DNA from: Watersipora subatra
Taxonomy: Eukaryota; Bryozoa; Gymnolaemata; Cheilostomatida; Watersiporidae
DNA: 64,000 bases
NCBI RefSeq assembly: GCF_963576615.1
Contig: NC_088714.1
Span: 33,016,643 to 33,080,642, forward strand
Direction: 5' to 3'
How positions within the stretch are numbered: the first letter of the stretch is position 1; each line of letters starts with the position of its first letter. Below, one piece after another: positions 46,877 to 61,800 of this stretch. The translations under genes and the position numbers were made by a program. The notes under the pieces were generated by a model that worked only from the letters and a program-made list of their open reading frames with translations, was not told the DNA's origin and ran no database searches.

Positions 46877-49800
46877 CTGTAACAATGTATTTAGGGTTAA
46901 TAAATACCGTTACAAATAATAATCTAATAAATACATTTGGAGTTAACCTGCGAGTGTTGTATCTCAAATTCATTTCCAACAATTGCTATAATGTGAAGGA
47001 AGCTGGATGGTAGTGATGTACAGACGTTAGTTACAGGTCTGGTGAAATTTAATCATGGAATGTTGTTTAATCACTTACTAAGCTTGCGAGGCAAATAACA
47101 AACGCAAATTTAACTATTACTGTAATGTGCAGCCACAAACTAGGCAGTCAAAAGTCTAAACTTGCGATTAACAATATATTTTCTTGTGCCACTTATTTCG
47201 GTCAACGTCTTCGTTATCAAAAATTAGTAATACTAATTCATTAACATTATTGTGTTAACATTGTTATCAAAACCAATTTCCTTACACTACGCTACAATCT
47301 CTTAACCCATTTGGCACTCCACATTGTTATGAGCTGTGCTATTAAAGGCACTGCTCAGCTTTGCTTTTTATTATTATCATTTAAATATCACATAGACAAG
47401 ACTATCACAAAAAATAAATAACAAGCCTAATTTGTGTAGATGTCAATAATTATTTAATCTAGTTGTTGACATGCACTAAATGTGTACTGTTCAAACAGTA
47501 GCCAATGCTTAGCAGTGTTAAGATGTGCCATCGCTTAACTGTTGTTCTTGGCAAAGACCTTCAAATTTTGTTTTAGCATAAATCAGATTACAGTAGGAAA
47601 ATATTATACATTATTTCAAAATCATGTGTAAATCTCTTTAAAAACATTTAATTGTTTTTAGAAAACGAATATTTCTATGTATCTATCCAGTTGTTAGATA
47701 TGACTAAGGATGCAGATATTTAAAAGTGCACAAAGGTATTTTAAAAATTTCTTTAGCAAAAAATTAACTTGCCTCTTTGTTTATCTGTGATTTGTACCAG
47801 ACAGAAACTTGATGGATCATTCTCCTCAGTGGTATCCTGGTGGAATTTTTCCAACACTCTTCGAATGACTGCCAAAGCGCGATCCTTGTTGGTCAGCTGC
47901 CAAATTGAAAATATTTTAAAAATCATTGTAAAGCTAAAACTTATCTGTGACAATGATAACATAGTAGTCAATAGTTAATCTTACTTAAAAAAATGTTTTA
48001 TGTATGTGAGAATATAACTCAGGAGCTAAATTATGTTAGAGTAAGAACTACTACTTATCAAATTTTTAAAGATAACCGGGTTGGCTTTTGTGATATTTAT
48101 GTACCTTTTGTGTATATACGAGTATATGTATATGTACCTTTTATGTATGTATATATATGATATGTATGTACCTTTTATGTATAGATGTATATGTATGTAC
48201 CTTTTATGTATGTACGAGTATATGTATGTACAAGTATATGTATGTACAAGTATATGTATGTACAAGTATATGTATGTACAAGTATATGTATGTACAAGTA
48301 TATGTATGTACAAGTATATGTATGTACAAGTATATGTATGTATGTACGAGTAGATGATATGTACGAGTATATGATATGTATGTACCTTTTATGTATATAC
48401 GAGTGAGTATATGTATATACGTAGTTATTGGAAGAATAACACATTAAACTTCTGATGATAAGCAGCTAATTAACAGACAAACTTCCTCTACAATCAATCA
48501 TCTACAAGTTTGGCTGTACAAAGAAACTGAAATGTAAAAAATTTGCAATTATTATCAAGAACCGATAAACTCGATGTTGCCCAGGATTTTTTTCCTTTTC
48601 AATCAGATTATCAATATATCAGATGTGGATATTTAGGAGGCTAGTTCCCATGAACGAGATAGAGGTTTGAGACCAAATGTTTTTGTGAAGTGTGCATTTG
48701 GACAAAATCGGGTAAAAATATGGAAAAGCATAGTGTTTACGTGGACCAACAAACGCACGCGAAATGATGAAGTGGGAATTGTTAACATTACATACGGGAT
48801 TGTCTATTCATGTTTTAACAAAAACTTAACAAGTTGAGAGACTTGCAATTATTTTCATTGACATAAGACTTTTTTTTCTCACATTTAAAAATGAACATAA
48901 AAAGCAGAGATTAGAAATCATTAGCAAAGACATATGAAACTTTTTCTCACGTTTATACTTTTGTAGTTGACCGTTATGTCTTGACCAGAGGCCAAAAGGG
49001 TGACCTTGATCACCCTGCGGTCTTGATTGCCGCTAACATCGCTGTCTCCTGATGATATTGAGCTCTGTGATGTGATTGGGTGGGCTGAGTCACTGGAGGC
49101 GGAGCCAATGGAGACTCTATCAGAAGGTGTTGGACTTGTGAGCGAAAAGTTAGAATAGGAAAGAGTTATGCTTGTGTATGACGATCTGAAACAGAATTAG
49201 AACAAAGATTCATTAGCACAAGCCATTCAAAGTAGCTTTTTATTTCTTATGTCTATTTCTATCACAAACTACCAGGTTTGCAGGTCCCTACAAGTGTGTA
49301 TGTAAAAACACCGTTTCCATGGCAACCTTTTAACTGCGCAAAAAATGATTAATGTTTCATTGTTTATGTATAATGTGCAACTAGTACTTCATATTAACTC
49401 TAGTCACGCAACATAAATCCATTTTCAAAAGTTTTGAAAGATTATTTTTCTATAGAAAATCAACAGAGAAAGGAACAATATTGAGATGCATGAAAATACT
49501 GCAGACATCTGCTCCACTGATGGCTACCACACAGGGTGCAATACATCAGTTTATCATACAAGAACTAGCATAGCTCTGACAATACTTTAGTTCCTAGAAT
49601 TAACTACCAGTTACAGTGCTGTAAAAAACCTGTATGTGTATAAACATCATAAACATCATATATCTATCTATACTACCAGATCTATAATATCAGTTACAGT
49701 ACTATAAAAGGTCTGTTCACTGTTCTTAATAAAGCAATGACAAATTTCTATTTTACAGCAAATTAGAGCAAATATACTGATCCATCTCTGAATTGTAGTA

Positions 49801-52800
49801 ATCAAACTATGATTAAGCTATGAGTAATCCAATCAAATTACACATTCCACATACAAGGCTTCGCGTGATGACAAAAGCGGCACTTAGTTTTTAGGTAAAA
49901 TGAGTAGCATTTGCATATAATTACTGTTTAGCTTCAGGATAAGACAACTCCTCAAGTAGCCTCTCATATCTACTTACACCGATGATTTGCTGGAGCCATT
50001 TTTGTGAAGACTTCGCTCATTTGGGTATGGAGCCTCTATTTCACACGAGAGGGCATAGCTGCAAACATAATTTTTATTGATAATAAGTTTTTCCTTGTTG
50101 CGTGTGAGACAAGACTATTTTTAACAACAAATAATGAACTGTTAAAATTAGTTCACAACTGCTCTCAAATTACACTGAGCAAGTCAAACACTGACTAAAA
50201 CGCAATAATCAACAGTGCTGATGGTATTTATTGTAAACTAGCACTGCCCTTTCGATCAAAGATCAGAGCGGGTGGGAGTTACCTACCCAACACACTGTGA
50301 AACTGAAAATGAGTTCAAGAGGCAAAAGTGAAGTGTAGTTGTTAAGGAATAGTTAATGTGAATCAAATGTGTAGTTCATTCAAGCCACGCTCTCAGATTT
50401 TTAACAATAAATATGTAACTGCAATGTGTAATCACACAAAATACACAAGTGAGAACTAACAAGATATTAGCTATTTTACAAGTTTAATTAAAAAGCCACA
50501 AAAAGTATAAGCTAGATAATATTTAATGTTTTCTCGTATAATGTGAGATAGTTTTATGATTTTAAGCTTAATAAAGTAGTTTACTCTGTAGTCCCTTTAT
50601 GTATGTTGATTCTTATCATATAAACTCCCTAGGTATGGCCACAGCAATCCCTAGGTATGGCCACAGCAATCCCTAGGTATGACCGCAGCAAACAAATGCT
50701 ATAGATAATAAAGAGAAGAGTGAGATTTTATTAAGTAAAAAATATATAATCTGCTAATCTTTCAATTTTTGTAAATTCATTATGCTAATACGTGATACAG
50801 CTATTTAAACAATAATTACCCCATTTACAACGTTACCAACCAAACTGATCTAATAAATTGATATAATGCTTTTTTTACTTGAAGGTCACATGACATTTAC
50901 CGATATACATGTAGTGTGGCTTGAAACCAATTTGTGTTAAGCATGTAACTGAAGGTATAAAAAATATTTATATAAAATTTGTTTTGAAACTTTCTTGTCA
51001 TCAATGAATGAAGTACTTGAGAATCGTGTTTCAGACAACGTTTTTTTCAACCTGAGATTATTGTACTTATAGCAAATCCTGTGATACAACAGAATGTGGT
51101 TGTATCCGGCATCGGTATTTTTCAAAAAGTTTGTTATTTGCTATAGTTGACTCTATCTAAGTTCACGATCTTGGAACTTAATAAAAATGTGTTGGCACAT
51201 TTCTACAACAGCCAATAAAAACTGGAGCGCTTGTAGGTGCTGCAGTGCTGTCTGGCACTCAAGGAGCCTTAGAATGTTATCAGAGTGTTAGTAATATATA
51301 GTTACCTGGTGCTAAAGCTGTAACACCGAAATTCTATTAACCACTTTGTAACCTTAACTAACATTTGTAAATACAAATGCAGATGTACAACAAAGGTGAC
51401 GGCCATATTGAAACACAGTAGCTAAATATACAACGCAGAAGAGCTTTATCACAAATATACATATTTTATGAAGTCTGAGCCAGATACCTTTCAGTGCTGT
51501 CAGAATTTATGAGATCACTCAATAATTCATGCCTTTGTTCATATTGGCACCCTTGCTGGAGCCATGTCAATATATTTAATTAGCACATATATATGTACAT
51601 CAAAGTAGATGCACCGATTACTCCTTGTTCTAGCAAATATAGTAACAGCCTTTCAGTTGTGTTTTATAGCAGAGGTGATGAAATTAGTGTCATTATGTTA
51701 TATCTATATTAAAGGTAATTCAGCCACTTTACACAATCTTTTCAGGGTGATGAATTATTGCAAGAGTAGATCAACATATGTCGCATTAGCACCGCAAAAT
51801 AAATTTCTTTAGAATACAATAAGCTAATAACTAGGCTATCTATGTCAAGGTCAGTCACATACGTACTTTCATGGAAAACATTAATCACCGATTGCAGCTT
51901 AATGAAAACTTACTCCATATTATTCGTTATAAAATTCTGTGTCAAATGGTATATGGTTTCTGGTAGGTTATAACTAAATTAAGGCAGTAAATCATCGCTA
52001 CCAGCAAATGTCTCTTAAAATATGAGCTGGTCTCATAATCTCTGATGGCACTGTTGCACTACCACAGGCTACGCCCACTACAGCTTACCTTTCATCTTCT
52101 GTGTAAACTCTCATTGAGTTGAACCAAATTTTGAAGCGACGATGAGGTGCGATTTGGTACATTTTTGCTGCCGATTGGAAGAGGGTAATCTGAGCTACTA
52201 TTTCAAACTCTTTACGTTTCTTTTCAAAGTTGACGAGTCCATTATCCGTGTAGTCAGAAAATGCCGAGTCTACCATCGTTAGATCGGAGAGAAACGTGCC
52301 GAGGTATGGGACCGTTCCACAGCAGAGTGCCGACTATAACATGATGCAGATAAGGATGTGAAAATCGTACTAGAAACATTTCCCTAGTGTTGCACATCAA
52401 CTTTCGTAAGCATATGAAAACATGTATAAATAGCTCTAAGGTGTGAGAATTGAAATCTTTTTCATAAGATGTTTCCTATTTGTATATTTCTAAACAAGTT
52501 AGTATTTTAAAAGTAATTAAGGAACCACAAGTTTGTCTCACAACATTGTTATTCTAAAATGACACAATTTTATTGCGTCTTAAAGCATCTTCAGGCTTCC
52601 ATTTCCAAGATAACGCTAAAGTCCCAGGCAAAAGTTACAATAGATGAACAAGTTTTATGCTAGCGGTGCAGAAATACCTGCTCATATCTATGTAGATCTG
52701 AGTCTATGCCAATTGTTTTGGATTTTCTTCGTTGCTGACTCGAAACCTTTGCTGTTCCTTCCTGCAAAATAAACAAACTGCAAGTGACTATTTGTAAAGC

Positions 52801-55800
52801 CAAAACATTTTGATGCTAGAGTTACGCCGCCGATCCCATCATCGCTATTGAACAACCAGATTACATAATTTGAACATAACTTAAGAGTGTATCATCATTA
52901 TTATTGTTACTATCAACAATAAGATTATTATCACTATTATTATGGCTGTTATTGTCCCTATTTTTTTCTATCACTGCATTTCATAAAAATATAAGAATTT
53001 CCATCTTACACAACAAACACAAATGATGATATGGATTTGCAAGGTTTCTACTGAACAGCCATATAAATGTTTGACTGCTTACAGGAAATATTCAAGATGG
53101 GCAGTAAAAGTATTGATTTGAGCTTTTAAATCCTGATTTCAAAATACGCTGTAAACTGGTCACAGATAATTGAAAATCATCTGATTAATCATTGGCTAAA
53201 CTGTGTCTTGCTGACACAAGAACTATTATTGTTGTTTGTCATGATTATATGTATATAACTATTATTATATGTAATCATTTCATTCGTATTTGCGTTTGGG
53301 TGGATTATATCTTGTTAACTTTTATTGCTATAATCAAAATGATGCGATGTCGTTGGATAAAGCTTTTCTTCAGAGTTCAATTTGATAAGTCCCTTTTATT
53401 TTGTCAGCAAGGCTTCAAAGGAAATCCCATGTTATTGCAACTTCAAAACAATTAATACAATAATTCCACTTAAATGTACTATTACGTATGACCTTTTAGT
53501 AACTATTTTAAACTACTACAATCTAATTTAATAATTTTATTACATTTAATTTGTATTATGTATTTAATGACTATCTAATTCATTCTATGTAAATATATAA
53601 TACTATACAAAGTCTGTTTCTATAGTGTTTGTCTTAAACACATTAGTATAAAGTGATTGGGTAGCCTTAGCTAAATTAATGAGCTAAAAAATAAACGATA
53701 CATTAAGCAATTTCAATAGACATTGACTTCAATTTATAACCGAATATTTTATAACCGACCTTCATTAGTAGCTCTCTACTGGCAATCTGATTGCCGTCAA
53801 GTGAAAATATCTGTGAGAGGTCGGTGTATATCTCCATGGAAGACTTGTTTACATTTGACCATAACTACAACATCAACACTTGTTGTACAGAATAAGAAAA
53901 AGAATTCCTTCCTATTTCTACAATCCAGACTGTCATAATCGAGCAATTTTATTTTTAAATTTTATACATTAATCTGGAATAATTGTGTTCATAGCTGCCT
54001 CAAACGAGCAAATATGTAATAGCAATTAGCAACCAGCACAAGCTAAATTGATGTTTAGTTGTTAGTAACTACTATGTAGGGTATATGAATTATGAAATGA
54101 CCGCCTGTTAGAGTTTCTGTGATTGTTTTCTAACAATGCTTCTGAAAGAGATCTAAAGAGTTAACATATATAATACTTGTTATCAATGAGAAGGTTTCGA
54201 TAAAAACCTAATGCAACATCTTGCCAAAATATTACTCATGAACTTACGATTGTAGAAGAAATTGAAATATTGAACGGAATATTCTAGCAAATTCTTTAAA
54301 ATCAATAAAGATGGCAGCCAAACTCACAACATTAAAAAGATGATCAGGTTTATCTAGGTTTAACCTTGGTTCTTACCTTCTTTAGCCTGAATATTGGACT
54401 ACTCTGCAGCCCGCTGATTATTGCTCTCAGGCTAGAAAAATTCTTCATAATTCTCAATTCTTGAGCTATGGAAATCCACTTTTCTATGATATTTGCTCTC
54501 TTTGATGATTTGAGGCCGATGTCCTAAAATAAGAGTTATCTTATCTTGAGTATGTCAGCGCTGTCAGATCTCTACTATTACGACGTATTTGATGTTCAAA
54601 TCAATATGTCTTACGAGTTTGTTTGTAGAATCAATGACTAGGGTTTAATATTTGCTAAATATCTGTGGGTTTATTTACCACTGCAATACCATCAATGGAA
54701 ACACCTGCTGACATTAGTCAAAGCTGTAATACTTAGTCACCCCAATGTGCAGTCACTTGTTGGATGATGATATGTTCTAAAATATGCTATGATTGCAGTT
54801 TAAAAGCTAGATTTACCTAAAGTACGGTGGGCTTGATGGCGCATAAAAAACTGTATCCCAATTATGCACAACCAAGTTTCCAAAAGAAAGTGGTATGTTA
54901 AAAATTTGGTCGTCCGATGAAACAATGATCATTGCAACGAGCTGTTAGTCCAAAGATGATAAGTACTAATAGTGTATAATGAATTATTAAGCATGGTTTG
55001 AAGGGGGTGGATGCAGCAGTCTGCAACTCCCTGGCTAAGCTACTAAATAAAAGACTTTTTTACAAGGCTTGAGCTACAAATAAAAATTTTCCTACCATCG
55101 CTGAGTGTCCACTTCAAAGCTTCACTGATGCGATTTTGTAAAAACTTGACTTTTATGAAAATGTTTAATGGAAGCAAACTAAAATCAACTAAAAATGACC
55201 AACCTTTAAATTTTCATACGATGACAAACCGATTCTTTGAAAAACCTTCACTTCGTGAAAATGTAGTTCTCGAGCACATTAAATGTGATTGCATAGTAAA
55301 AGCAAACGCATAACATCTGCCAGTACACATAGTAAATTAGTCATGCCATGGAAGACAAATCCAATTAGACTATTGTTGGTGTAGCAGCAGACACAAACTG
55401 AACTTACCTTGAGTATGGTCGATATGACTGTGTATATTACTGAGTTGAACATTGATATGGTAGCAGCGACTGTCGGACATTCATTTGCCTTCTCTCGACT
55501 TCTTTGATTCCACGTCGAACCGAGGCACTGGTGTGCTTCTACTTTGATAAATAGCTCCTGAAACCACCCAATGACATAAAACAAAGGTTCGATAGCGATA
55601 GACCAATCAAAGAATGGTGTCCGCATCATTAGACACTCTGTATCATGACTATGTAAGATTGGTTAGTCTCTGCTAGAAACAACGTCTGCAGAATGTTTTT
55701 AGCACTAGTTCAGCAGCGGGGCTTTTTCATTTCCATATGAAAGGTGTGAGAAAACTTCTGCTCTACCAGATAATCCCAGTGATTTCCCTATTTACCCAGC

Positions 55801-58800
55801 TCAGTATAATCTAGTTTTGTTATCGATCTACATTATAAAATAGCGTTACGCAAAAAAGAGCTTTTTCTTACAATTCCCATAAATTTACTTTACTATTCTC
55901 TATTTTATTTTATTTTTGTTAAATAAATAAAATATAGAATTTTTTTAAAAATAAAGGTTTAACTTGCTTTGAATGGCATTGATTAATAATAATACAGTTT
56001 ATATCTATCTTCTATGTGGCATCAGCATTTGAAGCACACAAAAGTGCGCTATTTTTAACAATGTACAACCTATACCTGATTTTTAGGAGCTAAACTCAAC
56101 AAAACAAGCTGTTTATCAGCTGCATTAGTGAGAGATAAACGCTATACCAGGGGTATTGTGGTCACAGTGTCACCCACCCTCAACACACGAGTAAACAGCT
56201 ATCACATTGTTAGTTTACTATCCAATCAAATGTTTTCACATGTCTAGCATATCGCATATTTCATCGATTATTCACCGTATCGACTAATCTCAGACAACAG
56301 AGCTTTAACAGAAATAACCGAGGGTGTAGATGCCACCAAGCTCGAAATAACATCAAATTTACTGACCAGTGTCTGGTCTTCATCAGTGTTGTTGTTTTAG
56401 TCAAAAATAACAACTCGGTTATTCATAACAGGAAGCTAAAAGTTACTACTCGGAGAGCAGCAGCAGGCAGCTTCATTTGCTACTGATGTACATCATCTCA
56501 GAGTTATAGCAGTTACTAGTGAAAAATGACTAAAACTTCATTAAAGTGCTAAATTTTGAAAGAGATATACAGCTTATGCCCAATGCTGTTTGAATTGCGG
56601 AGCTTGCATGGGAAGTGTACATGCGTGCGCGTGTACATGCGTGCTTGTGTGCGTGCGTGCTTGTGTGCGTGCTTGTGTATGTGCGCGTGTACGTACGTGT
56701 GAGCAATACCTTGAATATCGAGTATGAAATATGCTTAGCTTACTGCAAACAGAGGTTGTGTGCGTTTTTAAAAGCATCAGACACAAACAAGGCTTTATGA
56801 TCTTGGCTGGACATGCCTGAGTCCAGTGGTAAGGAAGCCTTGATGACTAGAGACATACCCAGTCGCAGAAAGCAATTTAAGATGTTGAATGTCAATCCTA
56901 TCACCACCAGTGGCCTTTCTTTGGGAATTCAACCCCAAACCTGTTGTTTGCAGGTAAGGCGCTCTAGACCACCAGTACAGACTGAAGTCAACAGTACAAC
57001 TGTTGTTTGCGGGTCAGGCATTCCAGACCACTAGGTGCACTTTCCGTGCACCACAAATGCATCGGAAGAGCCGAAACCAAATTGACATCAACCTGTCTAA
57101 GCCAAAGGTACCTGTACTCACCATTTGAGACAATAATTTGAAGTTATGTACTTCTGTCGTACTTACAGCGTCTATCCTTGTAAGTTGCTCCGCAATGGTT
57201 CGGGCATTGAGCTGAGAAAACTCGACTACTTCTATGAGTTCAGATTTACCAGGAGATGGGAAGAGGCGACCATGTACAGTGTATGATCCATCAATAGAGT
57301 CTGATCCATCCAAACAAACCCCGTCATCAGCTGCAAAAAGCCAAAGTAACCCTGTTTCATGAACCATAACTGTAATGGTTGGAGCGCTGTGAGCTCCTTA
57401 TAAAAAACAAGCTATTTTTATAGACCACGGGCTTATAGATGGCATTCAATGAATTGGATAGTTTGACGCCGTCATGGTCCTCATAACTTGAATATTGTAA
57501 TTTTCTGCCCTACTGAAGAATATATGAGTATTATATTTTCTTTGGGAAAGTAGACAACTTCATACTTAGCAACATTTTTACATTAACGCTAGCCAATATC
57601 TCACCAATATCTTACAAAATCATAAAGTATTAAATAAAAAGCAAATTATTTATACAGTGACAGCTGAAACTCTACATATGCCATTCTTGCTAACTGCTGA
57701 CCTACATGTTGAGCTGTCACTAGTCAAAAACAAATAGACCTGCACCACAACTTGTCAAGCAAGGACAGTTTTTTCAAGTATTCTAAACTACCCCTTATCT
57801 TTGTCTAGCCACCATTGATAACAAATTCTACTAGTGGCTTATAAGTTGTGTATGTGTCTTGCACCAACTGAATACTTCTATTTATTTGGTGATTGTTAAG
57901 TTAATACGGACAAATAGCCACTGAAGCGGGATTTAAAAATTCACAACTAGCAAAATAGTGAAAAATTTCATTTGAACTTAATTCAGCTTTATTTTTCTTT
58001 CTCAACAAATGATTAATTATTGTTCTCAAATTTGCAACAAACAATAGTTTTGTTACACAAATTAATAACAATAATTTGTATTTTTTAAAAACAAGTTTAA
58101 GCTTTTTTTATCAATTTCAAAATTATTTCAATTTAACATTTAATGAAATGCAAAAAAATTTAGGAAAATGAATGAATTTTTAAAATACATAGTAAAACAA
58201 ACAATAAAAACAGAAAATAAACCATGATGCATTTGGACTTTTGTCAAAGTTATGCACTCTTTATGTACTCTCTTGTTATGTGGTAACAACCAGGAGTGGT
58301 ATGCATCTTGTCTATACCATGATATGACAGCACTCGGTGTGGTATCAACCAGTAGTGGTATGCATCTTGTCTATACCATGATATGACAGTATGAATACTT
58401 GGTGTGGTAACAACTAGTAGTGGTATGCATCTTGTCTATACCATGATATGACAGTATGAATGGTTTATCACTGAACTTTAAACCAATTAGCCAAGACCTG
58501 TCAACTTACGCTCATCGTCGGCGCAGAACTTGGAGAACCTGTGTTGGACTCGGTTGAAAAGTGGAGAGTTCGGAACTGAATTTTTAAGAAAAGTTCGCAA
58601 AGCCTGCAGACATGGATAGCTTGGAGGTTCATTGAAGTCCAACAAGTACAGGTCAAGCCATATAGACAACAAATGTAGAATGGATCTGCAATGCAATATA
58701 TATCACCATTACACAACAATTTAAGTTAAAAATAGCTATTGCAATTGCAAAACAAAGCGAATGAACTGACAGCTACAAACAGGTGCTATATGGTGCAATA

Positions 58801-61800
58801 GATCTCTATACAAATGATACTAACTGACACATTGAACAGTTGTAATCCTTTATATCCTAGGCACTACAGGAATTTAACCACATCTAAACAGTAATGAACT
58901 CCATAACTTTTCTACTGAATGCTTGATGAAAAACTGTAGCAACATTGGATAAATGTTCAATTAAAGGCTCACGAATATATCACAAAAACAGTATATGACT
59001 AGTTCGAAATATAAAATTGAAAGTTTTGTTTTATTATGCGATAAATTGAAAAAAATATAGTCAGCTCGCTATATTATATTTTACAGTACAAAAATAGAAC
59101 CTACATAAGCGCAATACCTATTTGAAAAAAGCTTGTAAACTCATAGAGAAGATAACTCTTACTTGATTACTAGATTACTGTAATACTCATAGCTGATATG
59201 AATGCTAACAAGTATCAGCATAATCACAGGGTTTGAGCGGTCGATTGAAAGCTCACTTTTTTTTCACCAGCTACAGTATTAAAAGTCAACCTTTGATTTT
59301 CAAAGTTGAAGAACAAGCCCTGAAGGTGTGCGGATAAGCACAGTTACTATTATAAAAAGCTTTTGGTTTGGTGGCAGCTAATATCTAACACCGCATGAGT
59401 TAGAGTTACTCACTGTTGAAATACACTCGCTTTCGGTATCCCAGAGTCTTCGTACTTTAGATAAAGCTGCGTCAGCTTCTCCGCCAGAGTCAGCGGAGAG
59501 CAAAATGTTCTGAATGTCGCAAGAAATATTCTACAAACAGAATAAAAAATTAACTAATTAATAACGAAATGAAATCAAATAATCGAAGAAATAAGCAACA
59601 TCGAGCAGGAATTGACTTGAAATTAGCTTTCAATGAGTTTGTAAAAACACGCGCCTCCTCCAGGAGTTTTTATATGCAGCCTTATCTCTACTCAGAGTCA
59701 CTTAAACACAAGTCTTTTAACTTACGATGTCAAATTTGAATAAATATTTGACTTTATTCGTGTGAAAAAGTCTTCAACATTTGACTTTCATTCACCTGAA
59801 ACATCATTTCTATACGTGAAGATGGAATAATACGAATTTAGAATAAACCCTCAAAAACACAAAAATAATAAAAGTATGTAAGCTAGGTTAGTTCAACTAT
59901 TCCCTAGAGTAAGTTAGAGTAAGTTATGCAGTGCATTTCTATTACCAGCTCTATTGCTGAGCATAAGCATTACTGAGCTGAATCTTTCATCCATTGGTCT
60001 CTATAGCAACAATAACAAATCTTTTTAATGTTACTTTTTGTATTTAAACAGAAACTTTACATGAAATTTAGCATTTTATATATTTTGTGTAATGCATTTG
60101 TTTTAACGCTATATATTGTCAACTGCAACATGAATTAAAGAATGATCTTAGTTTGTTGGACTGTAGGACAAATCAAATAAATTATATTGCATTCTTATAA
60201 GAATATTTGCTCCAATATATATGATGGTTTTTACATGTACTAATACCCTAATGCACTAGTGCCTTGAATGCATTAAACACTAAAGCACTAATGAGCTAAT
60301 GCACTGATACACCAATACACTAATTTACCAATACACTACTGCACTAATATTCTAATGTACTATTGCTTTAAATGCATTAAAACACTAAAGCACTAATGAA
60401 CTAATGCATTAATAAACTAATGTACTAATACGCTAATATACTAATGTACTAATACATTAATGCATTAATACACTAACAGAGTAATGGCTAATGAACAAGA
60501 TTCATTCAGTAGTTATTCAAGTAGAGAGTTGACTCGTAGCTATAATGGCAGGACTTCACAATTGACATTGACTTGGGTTAGTGATGGTGTACGCGCCGCG
60601 CCTCACATATTTTATAAACTGTGCCACTCAAGATATCTACTGCTGATCAGAGTCAAGTTATCCACCAGTACTCATTGTGGCAAGATGTGCTTACTTTACC
60701 GCTGTCACCCTTTCATTAGCCTTACAAAAAACCAGATGCTACATCCCAGGGGAGCATATGAATCTGTTTGCATAATCTGTCCATTATGATCATGCATATC
60801 AATTATGCAAACAAGCCTCACCTACTATAGACAGAGTCAGTATTTACATAGCGACTCAACATGAACAAAAGTTGAAGCCATGACGCACAGCCGCTCTGCG
60901 TATCAGAATTAACGGTTTGTTAGACGTTCCATAGCAACTATAACAGACAAGCTTTCTCAATCCGATAGCAGAAGATTAAAATGCATTGAACTTGTGGTCT
61001 ACATGATATGCATAACTGCGCACTAGACAGTGGAATAATTTTGGTATTGAACCAATGAACCTATGAATCTCCCATGGACCTCCCTCGGTGCGAATAAAAC
61101 AGCTGGCATATAGCAGCTATAAAGCTGCAGCAAAGCAGCTATAAAGCTACTGAAATGCAAATGCCTATTTGAGCTCAATCTTCACTATGAAAGCAGTGTC
61201 TGTCTGTCTGTTCGTTACCATGGATGACAATTGGAAAAAAATTGCATCGTGCAGGATTCGAACTTCAATATTCACCTTGGAAGCATAGCACGCTATCATC
61301 TGCACTAAACATCCACATATATAGATTGTAGAATACTTGTGCACACACTTATTCCCGGTGCCTAATTGGCACACCAATCGCTCATGGCACATCGGACTGT
61401 TAGAGTGCTGTAGCTATAATTACTAATTTCGCTCGTAGAAATAGTTTAGCCTTAGTATTTAACTTCGCTAAGCCAGCACTCTCTTTTTCTCCCTAATTTC
61501 CTATCTGGAGTTGCGTAGCTTTCAACATTCACAAACTCCAAATCCATCATCGTTGCGCTTTGACTACCAGCGATATTTGATAACAAACTAGATTGAAAAG
61601 TAAGATGAAGTTGATCTAAACAACAAATGGACAGTTTGCTTCTACTTAAAATCCTCGTAGTCCTAAAGAAAATATGATGTTCCCAACGAGACTCTCACCT
61701 GACATAAGTGCCGTCAATGTCTCCACTTTCTAGAAAAAGAGAGTCGATCAGACGATCCAGACTGCCAGCTTTAATTATTCGAAGCTCTTTGGTTTTGAAG

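Larger units (their letters stand above)
55558..57166. other. RGL intron
   Basis: Contains the GTGCGT tract and the tentative tRNA-derived repeat. No exon-like segment was found that would fit RGL. Confidence 0.5.
59531..61698. other. RGL intron
   Basis: Contains the CACTAATGCA repeat and SINE copy 4. No gene seen. Confidence 0.5.

Noticed and set aside
48026..48444. Long [15 protein letters not shown] frames on both strands
   Set aside because: Translation of the 16-bp tandem array; no start context or family similarity.
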